Assembly: GCA_963787485.1 (NCBI GenBank)
Contig: CAWBDF010000007.1
Span: 992,001 to 1,056,000 of the forward strand
Reading direction: 5' to 3'
Length of the DNA: 64,000 nt
From: Bog-473 sp963787485
Lineage (GTDB): Bacteria > Actinomycetota > Acidimicrobiia > Acidimicrobiales > RAAP-2
In this document: positions 9,131-18,153 of the stretch, one piece after another
Numbering within the stretch: position 1 is the stretch's first letter
How the letters are laid out: every line of letters starts with the position of its first letter
Translations under genes and position numbers: made by a program
Notes under the pieces: model-generated
What the model was told of the DNA's origin: nothing
What the model saw: only the letters and a program-made list of their open reading frames with translations
Databases searched by the model: none

Positions 9131-10054
9131 TCAGTGGACGGGAGGAGGCACTCCCAGTGCGCTCAACGCCAACACCGGATCCCATTCACACAGGGTGCAC
9201 GCGTGGGCCAAGGCCGAACGGCCGAACTCGGTGGCGGTGGCGAAGGGGTCCGGCGAACCGATCACGTCGACCCAGTCCAACAGGAACTCGCCGAGCTGCT
9301 CGTCCCAGCGGGCGGCGGGAGGTGCGAGTTCGACTCCGGCGAAGCCCGTCGGAGCCGGGCTGGCAAAGGCGTAGAAGGCGGGGGGCGCGTATCGATGGTC
9401 GCCGGGCCACCATCCGACTTCGATCTGCTCGACCTCGCCCGCGTTGCGCCCGATGAAGTCCGGCGAGGGCGGTTCGGCCGGACGGCCGGAATACAGGCTG
9501 AACGCCAAGTCGAAGCTCCCCCACCAGGCGTTCACCGGGCTCGATCGGCCCCGGTACGGGGCGCGTACGGCCGAGAGGACCAGCGCGGCCTGCGTGGCGG
9601 CGGCGAAGTACCGAGCGACCTGGTCGGGGTCGTACGTATGGTGCTCGTCGTCTTCGTCGAGGAAGACGTCCCACGGCACCTCTTGGGGCTGCAACTTGAC
9701 GGGAACTTCTCCCACGAACCGCGTCACGGCACTGAGGACGTCGCGGGTCACGGCACCAACGGCGCGATTCGGGGTGAGCGGGATCCGCCGGCTCCGCCCA
9801 TCGCTGTGCTCGACCACCACTTCGTGGGCGTGGAGATCGAGAGCGATAACCAGAGCCGCGGAGTGGTCCGGCGCCGGTAAGGGTCCGGTCTCCCAGCCGC
9901 GCGCGGACAACCGCAGGGCGGCGTGCTGGAGCTGCGGTTCAGGAGGCGCCAGGGCGACCGACAACTTGCCGAGCAGCTGGGTGTGGGCGTGCACGGTGTC
10001 GCAGGTCGCGTTCCACTCGTCATAGGACGGTAACCGGCTCCAACTGCTCGACAT
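9131..10054 (-). CDS. DUF5996 family protein
   Basis: 307 residues with the features of the DUF5996 family: SWSRLPSYDEWNATCDTVHAHTQLLGK at the start, HAALRLSARGWETGPLPA, then VNAWWGSFDLAFSLYSGR and VGWWPGDHRYAPPAFYAFA in the second half. No signal peptide or membrane segment is visible and the biochemical role of the family is unknown. A GGGGTGG ribosome site precedes the ATG. It lies alone between the PadR unit and an exporter gene on the same strand. Confidence 0.8.
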   Translation of the reverse strand: MSSSWSRLPSYDEWNATCDTVHAHTQLLGKLSVALAPPEPQLQHAALRLSARGWETGPLPAPDHSAALVIALDLHAHEVVVEHSDGRSRRIPLTPNRAVGAVTRDVLSAVTRFVGEVPVKLQPQEVPWDVFLDEDDEHHTYDPDQVARYFAAATQAALVLSAVRAPYRGRSSPVNAWWGSFDLAFSLYSGRPAEPPSPDFIGRNAGEVEQIEVGWWPGDHRYAPPAFYAFASPAPTGFAGVELAPPAARWDEQLGEFLLDWVDVIGSPDPFATATEFGRSALAHACTLCEWDPVLALSALGVPPPVH

Positions 10055-10105
10055 CAGCCACCCCTTTCCTTCAGCCCACGCACGTCGGCTGTCTCTGTCG
10101 GCGGG

Positions 10106-11590
10106 TCAGTTCGGTGCCCACGCCGGGTCCAGGTCGACCGCGGGCACCGGATCGGGACGACCCGTCACCATGAGGGCGCTGATCACCGCAGCCGCGCCCA
10201 GGAAGATCGCTCCGATTGTGAAGGCGACCGAATACCCGTGAACCAGTCCGGCCGGCGCGGACGACGGGCCGTGGGCCGAAATGAAGGTGGCGGTCGCGGT
10301 CGCCGCCACCGTGTTGAGGAGGGCCGTGCCCAACGAACCGCCAACCTGCTGGGTGGTGTTGACCATGGCGCTCGCCACGCCCGAGTCGGACCGTTTGACA
10401 TTGGTCAGCGCGGTGCTGCTCAGGGCCGGGAAGGCAAAGCCGAGGCCGACGCTCATGACCAGCAGCGGACCGAACACTGACTCCCAGAACGACGTGTTCA
10501 CGCCGATCTGTGTGAGCCATGCCAGTCCCAGCGCTCCCGCCGCTAACCCCGCGGCCATGGGGAGTCGGGGCCCCGTGCGGGGCACGATGCCCGACGAGGC
10601 CGTGGCGGCGACGATGACCCCGAGCGCGAAGGGGAGAAAGGCCACTCCAGCCTTGAGCGCCGAGTAGTGCAGCACCGTCTGCATGTAATAGCTCAGGAAC
10701 ACGAACATGGCGAAGAGCCCGGCTCCGAGTAGGAACGACGCCAGGAACGACCCCCCGCGATTGCGCTCCCCGACGACGCGCAGTGGGAGGAGCGGATGGG
10801 ATGAGCGGGCCTCGACCACCACGAAGGCGCTGAGCAGCACCACCGCGAGGGCCAGGAACGTCAACGTCGGCGCAGACCCCCATCCGTCCGAGCTCGCCTT
10901 GGTGAAACCGTAAACCAGGCTGACGAGGCCCAGTGTCGAGAGGAAGGCGCCGGGAAGGTCGTAGTGCGTCGCCCCGCTGGCTCGGCTCTCCCGGACGACA
11001 CGACTGGCGGCCAGCGCGGCGAAGAGCGCCAGGGGGACGTTCACGAGGAGGCACCACCGCCAGGACGCGTATTCGGTCAGCAACCCACCGGCCAGCACAC
11101 CGATGGCGCCGCCGGCGCCGGACACGGCACCGTAGGCCCCGAACGCCTTTGCCCGTTCGGCTGGGTCGTGCTGGAAGGTGATGGTCAGGATCGACAGCGC
11201 CGCCGGCGCCATGAGCGCGGCGAATGCACCCTGTAATGCCCGGGCTCCGAACAGCATGCCCTGGTTGGCCGCCAAGCCGCCCAGCGCGGACGCGGCGGCG
11301 AACCCGATCAGACCGACGCCGAACATCCGCTTCCGTCCGCCGTAGTCGGCAATGCGACCTCCGAGCAGGAGGAGACCGCCAAAAGCCAGGGTGTAGGCAG
11401 TGATCACCCATTGCCGGTTCGCCACCGATATGTCCAGCGCGTGTTGGGCCGAAGGCAGCGCGATCGTGACGATGGAGGCGTCGAGGACGACCATCAGCTG
11501 CGCGATCACCACGACGGCCAAAATTCCCCACCGCCGTGGGTCGGGTTCTGCCTCCGAGAGTGCCCGCCGACCTTCCTCAGTCTGGCTCAT
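10106..11590 (-). CDS. MFS drug exporter, EmrB/QacA (DHA2) type
   Basis: 494 residues with about 14 membrane helices. The family marks are VVLDASIVTIALPS in helix 1 (motif D1), GGRIADYGGRKRMF between helices 2 and 3 (motif A), ARALQGAFAALMAPAALS, and GVLAGGLLTEYASWRWCLLVNVP (motif C region). Such proteins export drugs or toxic metabolites by proton antiport at the inner membrane. The ATG at 11590 is chosen over an upstream GTG because GGAGG lies seven bases before it. No regulator is adjacent; an SDR gene diverges from it. Confidence 0.9.
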   Translation of the reverse strand: MSQTEEGRRALSEAEPDPRRWGILAVVVIAQLMVVLDASIVTIALPSAQHALDISVANRQWVITAYTLAFGGLLLLGGRIADYGGRKRMFGVGLIGFAAASALGGLAANQGMLFGARALQGAFAALMAPAALSILTITFQHDPAERAKAFGAYGAVSGAGGAIGVLAGGLLTEYASWRWCLLVNVPLALFAALAASRVVRESRASGATHYDLPGAFLSTLGLVSLVYGFTKASSDGWGSAPTLTFLALAVVLLSAFVVVEARSSHPLLPLRVVGERNRGGSFLASFLLGAGLFAMFVFLSYYMQTVLHYSALKAGVAFLPFALGVIVAATASSGIVPRTGPRLPMAAGLAAGALGLAWLTQIGVNTSFWESVFGPLLVMSVGLGFAFPALSSTALTNVKRSDSGVASAMVNTTQQVGGSLGTALLNTVAATATATFISAHGPSSAPAGLVHGYSVAFTIGAIFLGAAAVISALMVTGRPDPVPAVDLDPAWAPN

Positions 11591-11715
11591 CAGACCTCCG
11601 CTCGAGTGCGCCCACGTGCGCCCCGTCGCTGGGTCGCAGCCTATGGCCACGCCCCGTCGCCCATGCACGGAGCGATGGCGGTTGTCCAGAGACAAGCGGG
11701 AGCTCCCACGGCACA

Positions 11716-12461
11716 ATGGAGTGCGTGCGGATCGAGGGGTCCACCGCGCTCGTGACCGGCGCCAACCGGGGCCTCGGCCGGGCGTTCGCCCGGGAGTTGC
11801 TCACACGGGGAGCGCGAACGGTGTACGGGGGGGGCGCGACCCGGCCGCCGTCGACGAGGCGGGGGTGATCCCGGTCCGCCTCGACATCACCGATTCGCAG
11901 CAGGTCCTTGACGGCGCCGAACGCTGCCGAGACACCGATCTACTCGTGAACAACGCCGGGATCATGAAGGCCTCGAGCTTCGTCGGGACACCTACCTTGG
12001 ACGCGGCCCGCCTGGAGATGGAAACCAACTACTTCGGCACGCTCGAGATGTGCCGGGCCTTTTCGCCGGTGCTTGCCGCGCACGGTGGAGGGGCGATCGT
12101 CAACATGCTGTCGGCGACCAGCTTCTACAACAATTCACTCGACGCGTCCCACGGAGCCTCGAAGGCCGCGGCGTGGTCACTGACCAACGGCCTTCGGATC
12201 GAACTGGCCCACCAGGGCACGCTGGTGGTCGCCGTGCATGCCAGCTTCATCGACACGGAGATGGCGTCAGGCATCGACGCTCCGAAGGTCAGCCCCGAAA
12301 CGGTGGCCCGCCAGACGTTCGACGCGGTCGAGACGGGCGAGATCGAGGTCCTGGCCGATGAACGCTCGCGCTTCGTCAAGGACTCGCTCTCCCATGACCA
12401 CGAGCTCGTCTACCCGGGCGTGCAGTCCTTTTGGGATTCGCTCACCGAGGGCGGACCGTAG
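11716..12461 (+). CDS. Short-chain dehydrogenase, frameshifted at a poly-G run
   Basis: The first part (ALVTGANRGLGRAFARELL, cofactor motif TGANRGLG) is read from the ATG at 11716. After a run of eight G residues at 11827-11834 the protein continues in another frame (RDPAAVDEAGVIPVRLDI, NNAGIM, then the HGASK active-site region in SHGASKAAAWS). An intact gene would need six or nine Gs. The catalytic tyrosine is replaced: the motif reads H-G-A-S-K rather than Y-x-x-x-K, so activity is doubtful even if the frame is repaired. Read through, the product is about 248 residues. It is divergent from the MFS exporter. Alternative start: GTG at 11725. Confidence 0.7.
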
Positions 12462-12514
12462 TGGTCCGTCGCCGCGGCAGGCGTACCGGCCGCGGACCGT
12501 GCGGCTGGGTGTCC

Positions 12515-13291
12515 TCAGCCCCCGGAACGGAGCTTGAACTCGGCTCCAGCCGGGTCCTTCACGGTAGCCAGCCGCCCGTACGGCGTGGCGTCCGGTCCGT
12601 TGACGACGGCGCCGCCGAGCGCGGTGACCGTAGCCACGCTGGCGTCGGTGTCATCGACGTGCCAGTAGATCGCCCAGAAGGCGTCTGCACCCTCGGGCAG
12701 CCAGGCGCGGGAATCGGCGATCCCGCCGAAGTCCGCGTCAGAGCTGGGATTGCGGAAAGTGAAGTACCGGAACTCCTCCGTGTCGGACACCGTGCCGATC
12801 TCCCAACCGAACACCTCACGGTAGAAGTCGACGGAGCGGGCATGGTCGCGGGTGTGGAGCTCGAACCAGCTCGGAGCGCCGTGCTCCCCGATCACTGAGA
12901 ATCCCGAGAAGGCGCCGGGCTGCCACAGGCCGAAGACGGCCCCGGTCGGGTCGGCCAGGACGGCCTGCGTGCCGAGATCGGCCACGGCCATGGCGCCACT
13001 GTGGATGGCCGCGCCTGCGGCCTCGGCCTGCTTCAACGTCGTTTCGATGTCCTCGGTGCAAAAGTAGGGCTTCCAGGTGTCGTTGGCCTCCAATTCGCCC
13101 ATGGAGCCCATGCCGCCGGCCGTCTCCACACCCTGGCGGGCGAATATGAAGTATCCGCCGAACTCGGGCTGGGGCGGCAGGGCGTCCCAGCCGAACAGCT
13201 GGCTGTAGAAGGTGCGGCTCCCCTCCACGTCAGAGGTCCACAGGTCGGCCCAGCACGGTGCGCCAGCGGGCGTTGCGGTTCGGGTGGTCAT
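12515..13291 (-). CDS. Two-domain VOC (glyoxalase/bleomycin-resistance) family protein
   Basis: 258 residues containing two vicinal-oxygen-chelate modules. The first starts at GAPCWADLWTSDVEGSRTFY and the second at GAPSWFELHTRDHARSVDFY, each followed by the FGW segment and a DPTGA or DPAGA strand. This is the arrangement of the mycobacterial Cfp30B/27-kDa antigen group. Members are soluble, and their substrates are mostly unknown. The ATG at 13291 follows AAGGAG. Two near-identical palindromes lie 53-95 bases upstream (13344-13385) and probably bind a regulator. A ribosome-site ATG is preferred to an upstream in-frame start that extends into the palindrome region. Confidence 0.88.
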   Translation of the reverse strand: MTTRTATPAGAPCWADLWTSDVEGSRTFYSQLFGWDALPPQPEFGGYFIFARQGVETAGGMGSMGELEANDTWKPYFCTEDIETTLKQAEAAGAAIHSGAMAVADLGTQAVLADPTGAVFGLWQPGAFSGFSVIGEHGAPSWFELHTRDHARSVDFYREVFGWEIGTVSDTEEFRYFTFRNPSSDADFGGIADSRAWLPEGADAFWAIYWHVDDTDASVATVTALGGAVVNGPDATPYGRLATVKDPAGAEFKLRSGG

Positions 13292-13343
13292 GGCTGTGCT
13301 CCTTGATCGAACGGCTCCGCTGCGACGAAGCCTGATGGCGTGC

Positions 13344-13385
13344 TCGACGTATCGTCGAAAACGTTCTTGCTCGACGTGCCGTCGA
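13344..13385. promoter_or_regulatory. Tandem operator-like palindromes upstream of the VOC gene
   Basis: Two copies of TCGACG-NNN-CGTCGA are present (13344-13358 with TAT, 13371-13385 with TGC), 27 bases centre to centre. Each is a perfect six-base inverted repeat with a three-base gap. Two sites of one pattern in a short intergenic region indicate a dimeric DNA-binding protein acting on the leftward gene. No candidate regulator is adjacent. Confidence 0.5.
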
Positions 13386-13498
13386 AGGTGGGACGGACTC
13401 GAGCGCGACAACTCATCGGAGACGTGCCGATCGGGATCGGCGAGACCGTGCGGCCGGATCGGCGATGAGAACGAGGACCCGCGTTCGTCCTTTGTGTG

Positions 13499-13804
13499 AT
13501 GGCAGATCACCCGTGGTGTCGCGTCACCAGTCTCGCGGCAGACGGCGCGCTCACCAGGACCTGGGTGCTCGACGGACCGGATCGACCCGATGCCGGCGCC
13601 GTCGACGACCTCGCGCACCTCGCCCTGGCGGCGGCCCGGCGCCACGAGCGTGTCGTCGTCCGCGACCTGGCTCCGAGGATGGGTGAGCTGCTGCGGCTGG
13701 CCGCCCTACCCATTGAGATGGAGCGGGAGCCCGAACGCGGGGAACAGCCGCTCGGGTTCGACGAAGCTGAGGAAAAAGGCCATTTCGGAAATCTTCCCGC
13801 CTGA
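13499..13804 (+). CDS. Small STAS-like protein, convergent with and overlapping the sigma factor gene
   Basis: 101 residues. The central part (WVLDGPDRPDAGAVDDLAHL, then RHERVVVRDLAPRMGELLRL) resembles small actinobacterial STAS-type proteins (anti-sigma-factor-antagonist fold) that commonly sit tail-to-tail with ECF sigma factors of the SnoaL-tailed type. No conserved phosphorylatable serine is evident. The last third lies antisense to the end of the sigma gene and is rich in charged residues. The ATG at 13499 follows directly on an alternative GTG. A role in sigma factor control is suggested only by position and family resemblance. Confidence 0.55.
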   Translation: MADHPWCRVTSLAADGALTRTWVLDGPDRPDAGAVDDLAHLALAAARRHERVVVRDLAPRMGELLRLAALPIEMEREPERGEQPLGFDEAEEKGHFGNLPA

Positions 13805-14698
13805 GATCTCGAGCACCTGGAGGGCCCACGGGCTCCACCCCCCGGACGGGTCAGGCCGGTACTGGCCGAACGCAGGACAGCCGTTCGCCGAGGTGGCAAC
13901 CAATCTCGACCCCCGGCACCCGCTCGGTCCCGGCTGCACCATCCAGTCACCGATGTCCCGAGCACCCTGGAGCCACATGGCGAAGGGGGGCATCGACTGA
14001 ATGGCGTCCTCGTGCAACAAAGAGACCAACGCCGAGATGTCGTACCGCTCGAAGGCCTCGACGTACCGGTTCAAGAGCGCTTCGTCCTCGGCGTCGAGCG
14101 GACGGGGCCGAGCGCCGTCAGGAAGCGCGGCCAGGCTGGCTCGGGCGCGCTGGAGCGAGCTGTTGATGGCCGCCACGCTGGTGTCGAGCAGCTCGGCGGC
14201 CTCGGCCGCCGGCCACCGCAGCACCTCGCAGAGAATGAGAGAGGCTCGCTGTCGCGCCGGAAGGTGCTGCAAGGCGGTGACGAAGGCCAGTCGGACCGAG
14301 TCCCGCCGTTCGGCCACGTCCGCCGGGTCGAGGCAGGATTCGTGGATCGGGGTCACCCAGGCCACCTCGGGGTGGAGCGGACCGAGGTTCGACTCGTCGG
14401 GCGGCGAGGACGGGCCCATCTCCATCGGCCGGGCCCGCCGCTGGACCTGTCGGCTCATGTCGATGCACACGTTGGTGGCGATGCGGTACAGCCACGACCG
14501 CACGCTGGAACGCCCCTCGAAGCGGTCGGCAGCCCGGTGTGCCCGCAGCATGGTCTCCTGCACGGCGTCCTCGGCTTCGAACCCGGAGCCGAGCATGCGA
14601 TAGCAATAGCCGGTCAGCTCCCGGCGGTACGGCTCCAGCATCGATGGCTCCAGCTGGGACAGCGTGGCCACGTCGAGCGACGCTACCAGTGCACTCAT
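13706..14698 (-). CDS. ECF RNA polymerase sigma factor with C-terminal SnoaL-like domain
   Basis: 330 residues. Region 2 is EPYRRELTGYCYRMLGSGFEAEDAVQET with RSWLYRIATNVCID. Region 4 is LQHLPARQRASLILCEVLRWPAAEAAELLDTSVAAINSSLQRAR. After it comes a SnoaL-like domain of about 130 residues (LLNRYVEAFERYDISALVSLL). This is the TIGR02960/SigG-like architecture, in which the C-terminal domain replaces a classical anti-sigma factor as the control element. It directs core polymerase to an unknown regulon. The final 99 bases overlap the convergent STAS-like gene. Confidence 0.9.
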   Translation of the reverse strand: MSALVASLDVATLSQLEPSMLEPYRRELTGYCYRMLGSGFEAEDAVQETMLRAHRAADRFEGRSSVRSWLYRIATNVCIDMSRQVQRRARPMEMGPSSPPDESNLGPLHPEVAWVTPIHESCLDPADVAERRDSVRLAFVTALQHLPARQRASLILCEVLRWPAAEAAELLDTSVAAINSSLQRARASLAALPDGARPRPLDAEDEALLNRYVEAFERYDISALVSLLHEDAIQSMPPFAMWLQGARDIGDWMVQPGPSGCRGSRLVATSANGCPAFGQYRPDPSGGWSPWALQVLEISGGKISEMAFFLSFVEPERLFPAFGLPLHLNG

Positions 14699-14875
14699 GG
14701 GTGATCAGACGGACTTCGCCGTCAAGACTCATCGGTCGACAGGCCCCGCTTCGTCGCCCGGCCGGGCGGGACGACGACGGGTTGCCATCCGCGGGATCCG
14801 CGATCACCGCGCCGCGCTCGCATACCGTGCGGAGCGGGCATGTCCGGCGCACGGACCTGACCTTGGGGGGTGCAC

Positions 14876-15613
14876 ATGAACCAGGTTCCGACGGTCATTC
14901 CAAACCTCGCGGCCGGTATCGCCGGTGGCGCCATCGTCGGGGGGGCAGTCCTCCTCGCTCTGTTCTCGGTGGTGCTCCTCGTTCCGATCATCCTCATTGT
15001 GGCGAACCGGGCCGAACCCGACCAACGCGGTCTGCGGCCCTTGAGCGTCTACCTCTTCGGCATGAGTTTCGTGACGCTCCAACTGACCTTCGCCGGTTCC
15101 GTCCTCATTGTGACGGCACTGTTCTCCGTCATCGCCCCGCACGATTCCCCGCTGACCAACTCGGTGGCGCGCCAGGTCGTCATCGGCGCCCTCCTGGTCG
15201 TGCTGGCCGGAGCCACCTTGTTGCTCCACTTGGGCCGTGGCATCGAGACGGCCCGGGGTGACGGCGCCCTGACCGGACCCAACCTGCGGGTCATGCATTC
15301 CTACGCCGCGGTGGTCGGCTTCCTCTACTTCCTCCAGCTGATCTTCGCCCTGGGGGTGGCCGCGTACCTCGTGTTCGCGCTGGTGGCGCCTGGGGTGTGG
15401 GGCAGCATCGGGTCGAGCCGGAGCGGCACGGTAGCGCTGCTGCTCGACCTCGCCTACGTGATGCTGGTGTCCGGATACATCGTGGTGGCCCACTCGGCCA
15501 TCGGACCCTCGGTACTGCGGCCGGGACGCGCGTCGACTCCGCCCGCTGCGGGAGCTGCGCCCCCACCTCCGGCTCCCCCTGGTCCGTCAATACCCCCTCA
15601 GACCGCCGTGTGA
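14876..15613 (+). CDS. Integral membrane protein of unknown function
   Basis: 245 residues with six hydrophobic segments: IAGGAIVGGAVLLALFSVVL, LFGMSFVTLQLTFAGSVLIV, QVVIGALLVVLAGATLLL, AAVVGFLYFLQLIFALGVAAY, a segment around ALVAPG, and TVALLLDLAYVMLVSGYIVV. A Pro/Ala-rich cytoplasmic tail follows. No family was recognised. The ATG at 14876 is preferred over a GTG six bases upstream; a G-rich stretch precedes both. The gene is divergent from the sigma factor gene, so it may be part of the sigma regulon, and convergent with the ABC transporter. Confidence 0.65.
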   Translation: MNQVPTVIPNLAAGIAGGAIVGGAVLLALFSVVLLVPIILIVANRAEPDQRGLRPLSVYLFGMSFVTLQLTFAGSVLIVTALFSVIAPHDSPLTNSVARQVVIGALLVVLAGATLLLHLGRGIETARGDGALTGPNLRVMHSYAAVVGFLYFLQLIFALGVAAYLVFALVAPGVWGSIGSSRSGTVALLLDLAYVMLVSGYIVVAHSAIGPSVLRPGRASTPPAAGAAPPPPAPPGPSIPPQTAV

Positions 15614-15629
15614 ACGAGCGGAGCGGCGC

Positions 15630-18152
15630 TCACTCGGCCGCGATGGCGGCCAGGACGTCGAGCCGGGCCGCCCGCCGTGCTGGCCACGTGGCCGCGATCA
15701 ACCCGAGCACCGCCGCCAGGAGCAGGAAGATCACCAGGCTCTTGTAGGGCACCGTGATCACGGTGAAGCCCTGGTCCTTGAGCGACCATGACAGGGCAAT
15801 GCCCAGCGCCATGCCCACGATGATCCCGATGACGGCGCCGAAGACGGCGAGGATCACCGACTCCGAGCGGATCATGGCCCGGATCTGGCGCCGCTTCATG
15901 CCCACGGCGCGCAGGAGGCCGATCTCGTGCGTCCGTTCGAAGACCGACAGCATGAGCGTGTTCACGATCCCGATGAGGGCGATGATCACGGCTAAGGCGA
16001 GCAGGGCGTAGATCAAACCGAGCAGTTGGTTCACCTGGGCCTGCTGGGAAGCCTCGAACTGGGCCCGCGTCTGAATGCGCACGTTCGGGTAGCCCGAAAG
16101 GGCACGCTGGACCCGTTGCTCGACCCCGGGGCTGCCGTCGGTCTTGAGCAGTACCGCCACCGGCAGCTCGTTGCTCTCGAAGTGGGCGACGTAGAAGCCC
16201 TCGCCCACGAGGTACTTCCCGAGGAGCGCGTTGGCCGCGAAGACGCCCCCGATCCGCATGGTCGACGCCCCCGTCTTGGCGAACTTGACCGGCACCACAT
16301 CGCCAGTGGTCAGGTGCTTCGAAGTCGCCGTGGTGGTGTCGATGAGGAGGCCGCCGGCCGCCAGTGAGGCCGAGGAGCCCTGGGTCATGTTGAGGATCAC
16401 CGTCTCGGACAGGCCGCGCGCGGTGACCGCGGTCAGGTTGGAGAGCGACCCCTGGATCTTGAACTGGCCCTGGTAGACCACTGAGGTGGCAGTCACCCCG
16501 GGCACCACGGCGGCGGTCGGGGCCACCGACTTGGAGAATCCACCCTGCGAGTTCGAGGGCGGGGACACAATCAGGTCCGCCCGGATGGCGTTGTCGACAC
16601 TGCTGGTGGCCGAGCTCGACAGCGAAGCGCCGAAGACCGAGATGGCCGAGACGAGGGCCAGCCCCACCATGAGCGCGGAGGCCGTCTGCGCGGTGCGCAA
16701 GGGGCTGCGCATGGAGTTCTCGCGGCCCAGTCGTCCCGACACGCCCAGCATCCGGGCCAAGGGGCGCCCGATGACACCGGCCATCGGCCTGGCCAGGGCC
16801 GGCGCCAGAAGGGCCACGCCGATGAAGATGAGGACCGCTCCCAGGCCGACGAGCGCGATGGCGGGCTTCGTGAGTCCGAAGGCCAGCGCGACCGCACCGA
16901 GCAGCGTCACGACGCCGCCACGTGTGAAGCGGCGCCTGAGCGAGATCTCGGTGGGGGTGCCTTGGTCGGACACCGCCGCCACCGGGGCGATGCGGACGGC
17001 GCGGCGTGCCGGGCCGATCGCAGACACGACGGTGACACCGACTCCGACCAGGAGGCACACCACCACCGTGCGGGTCTCGAAGACCAGCGGGCCGGACGGG
17101 AGGGTGACCCCGAACCCCTTCAGGAGGGCCTCGAGGCCGAGCGCGGCCAGGACCCCCAGGCCGAGGCCGACGAGAGAGGAGAGCAGGCCGACGATGGCCG
17201 CCTCGGCCAGAACGGAACGGAAGACCTGACGGCGGCTGGCGCCGACGATGCGCAGCAAGGCGAGCTCTCGCGTGCGTTGTCCCACAATGATGGAGAACGT
17301 GTTGAGGATGGTGAAGCCGCCGACGAAGAGCGCGATGAAGGCGAACACCAACAACGCGACGTTGAAGAAGCCGAGCGCACGGCCGATGGCGCTGGTGGCC
17401 TCGTCGACCACGGTCTTCCCGGTGACCACCTCGACCCCCGGCGGCAGGGCGCGCGCGATGGATCGCTGAACCGCTGCCATGTTGGCGCCCGGATCGGACA
17501 CGACGTTGATGGTGTCGAATTTGCCCACTTCACCGAGGACGGCCTGGGCCGTGCGGATGTCGAAGGCGGCCAGGGTGGCACCGGCCAGGTTGTCGGCGGT
17601 GCCGAAACGGGCCAGGCCTGTGATGGTGAAGGTCCGGGGCGGGCCCAGCAGCAGGATCCGCACCCGCTGCCCGAGCGAGAAGTGGTACTTCTGGGCCGTC
17701 CCGAGGTCCATGACGACGTCGTCGGACGTCGTGGGCGCCCGTCCCTGGGCCAACCGGAGGGCCGAAATCCGCTGGTCCGGATCGAAGGAGACCCCGAGGG
17801 TCGGGGCACCCCCGGTGGTGATGGCCTTGCCGTCATGGGAGACGTACTGCGCGTAGCCGGTGACCGAGCCCTGAGCGGCCTCCACCCCAGGCACGGCGCG
17901 CACGGTGGCGAGGACCGATTCGGGGATCGGGTTGCGGGTGGCCGTGCCTCCGCTGCCGAACTGGGCCACCCCGCGAACCTGGAAGTCGACGTTCTGGTAG
18001 ATGTTCCCGAACAGCGTGTTGAACGTGTTGTGCAAGGTGTCGGTCAGGACGAAGGTTCCGGCGATGAAGGTGACCCCGAGCACGATGGCCAGCGCCGTCA
18101 GCGCCAGCCTGAGCTTGTGAGCCAGCAGTCCCTTGATCGTGACCTTCCACAC
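15630..18152 (-). CDS. ABC transporter permease, MacB/FtsX-like, two FtsX domains
   Basis: 840 residues. The N-terminal helix (LRLALTALAIVLGVTFIAGTFV) is followed by a large extracytoplasmic domain. The first FtsX block (VALLVFAFIALFVGGFTILNTF, QRTRELALLRIVGASRRQVFRSVL) ends near the middle. A second helix, a second periplasmic domain and a C-terminal FtsX block follow (GIVNTLMLSVFERTHEIGLLRAVGMKRRQIRAMI, and TWPARRAARLDVLAAIAAE at the end). Such permeases are mechanotransmission machines moving lipids, lipoproteins or peptides out of the membrane. The GTG start is one base after the stop of the ATPase gene, so the two form one transporter. No third component is visible. Confidence 0.88.
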   Translation of the reverse strand: MWKVTIKGLLAHKLRLALTALAIVLGVTFIAGTFVLTDTLHNTFNTLFGNIYQNVDFQVRGVAQFGSGGTATRNPIPESVLATVRAVPGVEAAQGSVTGYAQYVSHDGKAITTGGAPTLGVSFDPDQRISALRLAQGRAPTTSDDVVMDLGTAQKYHFSLGQRVRILLLGPPRTFTITGLARFGTADNLAGATLAAFDIRTAQAVLGEVGKFDTINVVSDPGANMAAVQRSIARALPPGVEVVTGKTVVDEATSAIGRALGFFNVALLVFAFIALFVGGFTILNTFSIIVGQRTRELALLRIVGASRRQVFRSVLAEAAIVGLLSSLVGLGLGVLAALGLEALLKGFGVTLPSGPLVFETRTVVVCLLVGVGVTVVSAIGPARRAVRIAPVAAVSDQGTPTEISLRRRFTRGGVVTLLGAVALAFGLTKPAIALVGLGAVLIFIGVALLAPALARPMAGVIGRPLARMLGVSGRLGRENSMRSPLRTAQTASALMVGLALVSAISVFGASLSSSATSSVDNAIRADLIVSPPSNSQGGFSKSVAPTAAVVPGVTATSVVYQGQFKIQGSLSNLTAVTARGLSETVILNMTQGSSASLAAGGLLIDTTTATSKHLTTGDVVPVKFAKTGASTMRIGGVFAANALLGKYLVGEGFYVAHFESNELPVAVLLKTDGSPGVEQRVQRALSGYPNVRIQTRAQFEASQQAQVNQLLGLIYALLALAVIIALIGIVNTLMLSVFERTHEIGLLRAVGMKRRQIRAMIRSESVILAVFGAVIGIIVGMALGIALSWSLKDQGFTVITVPYKSLVIFLLLAAVLGLIAATWPARRAARLDVLAAIAAE

Positions 18153-18153
18153 G

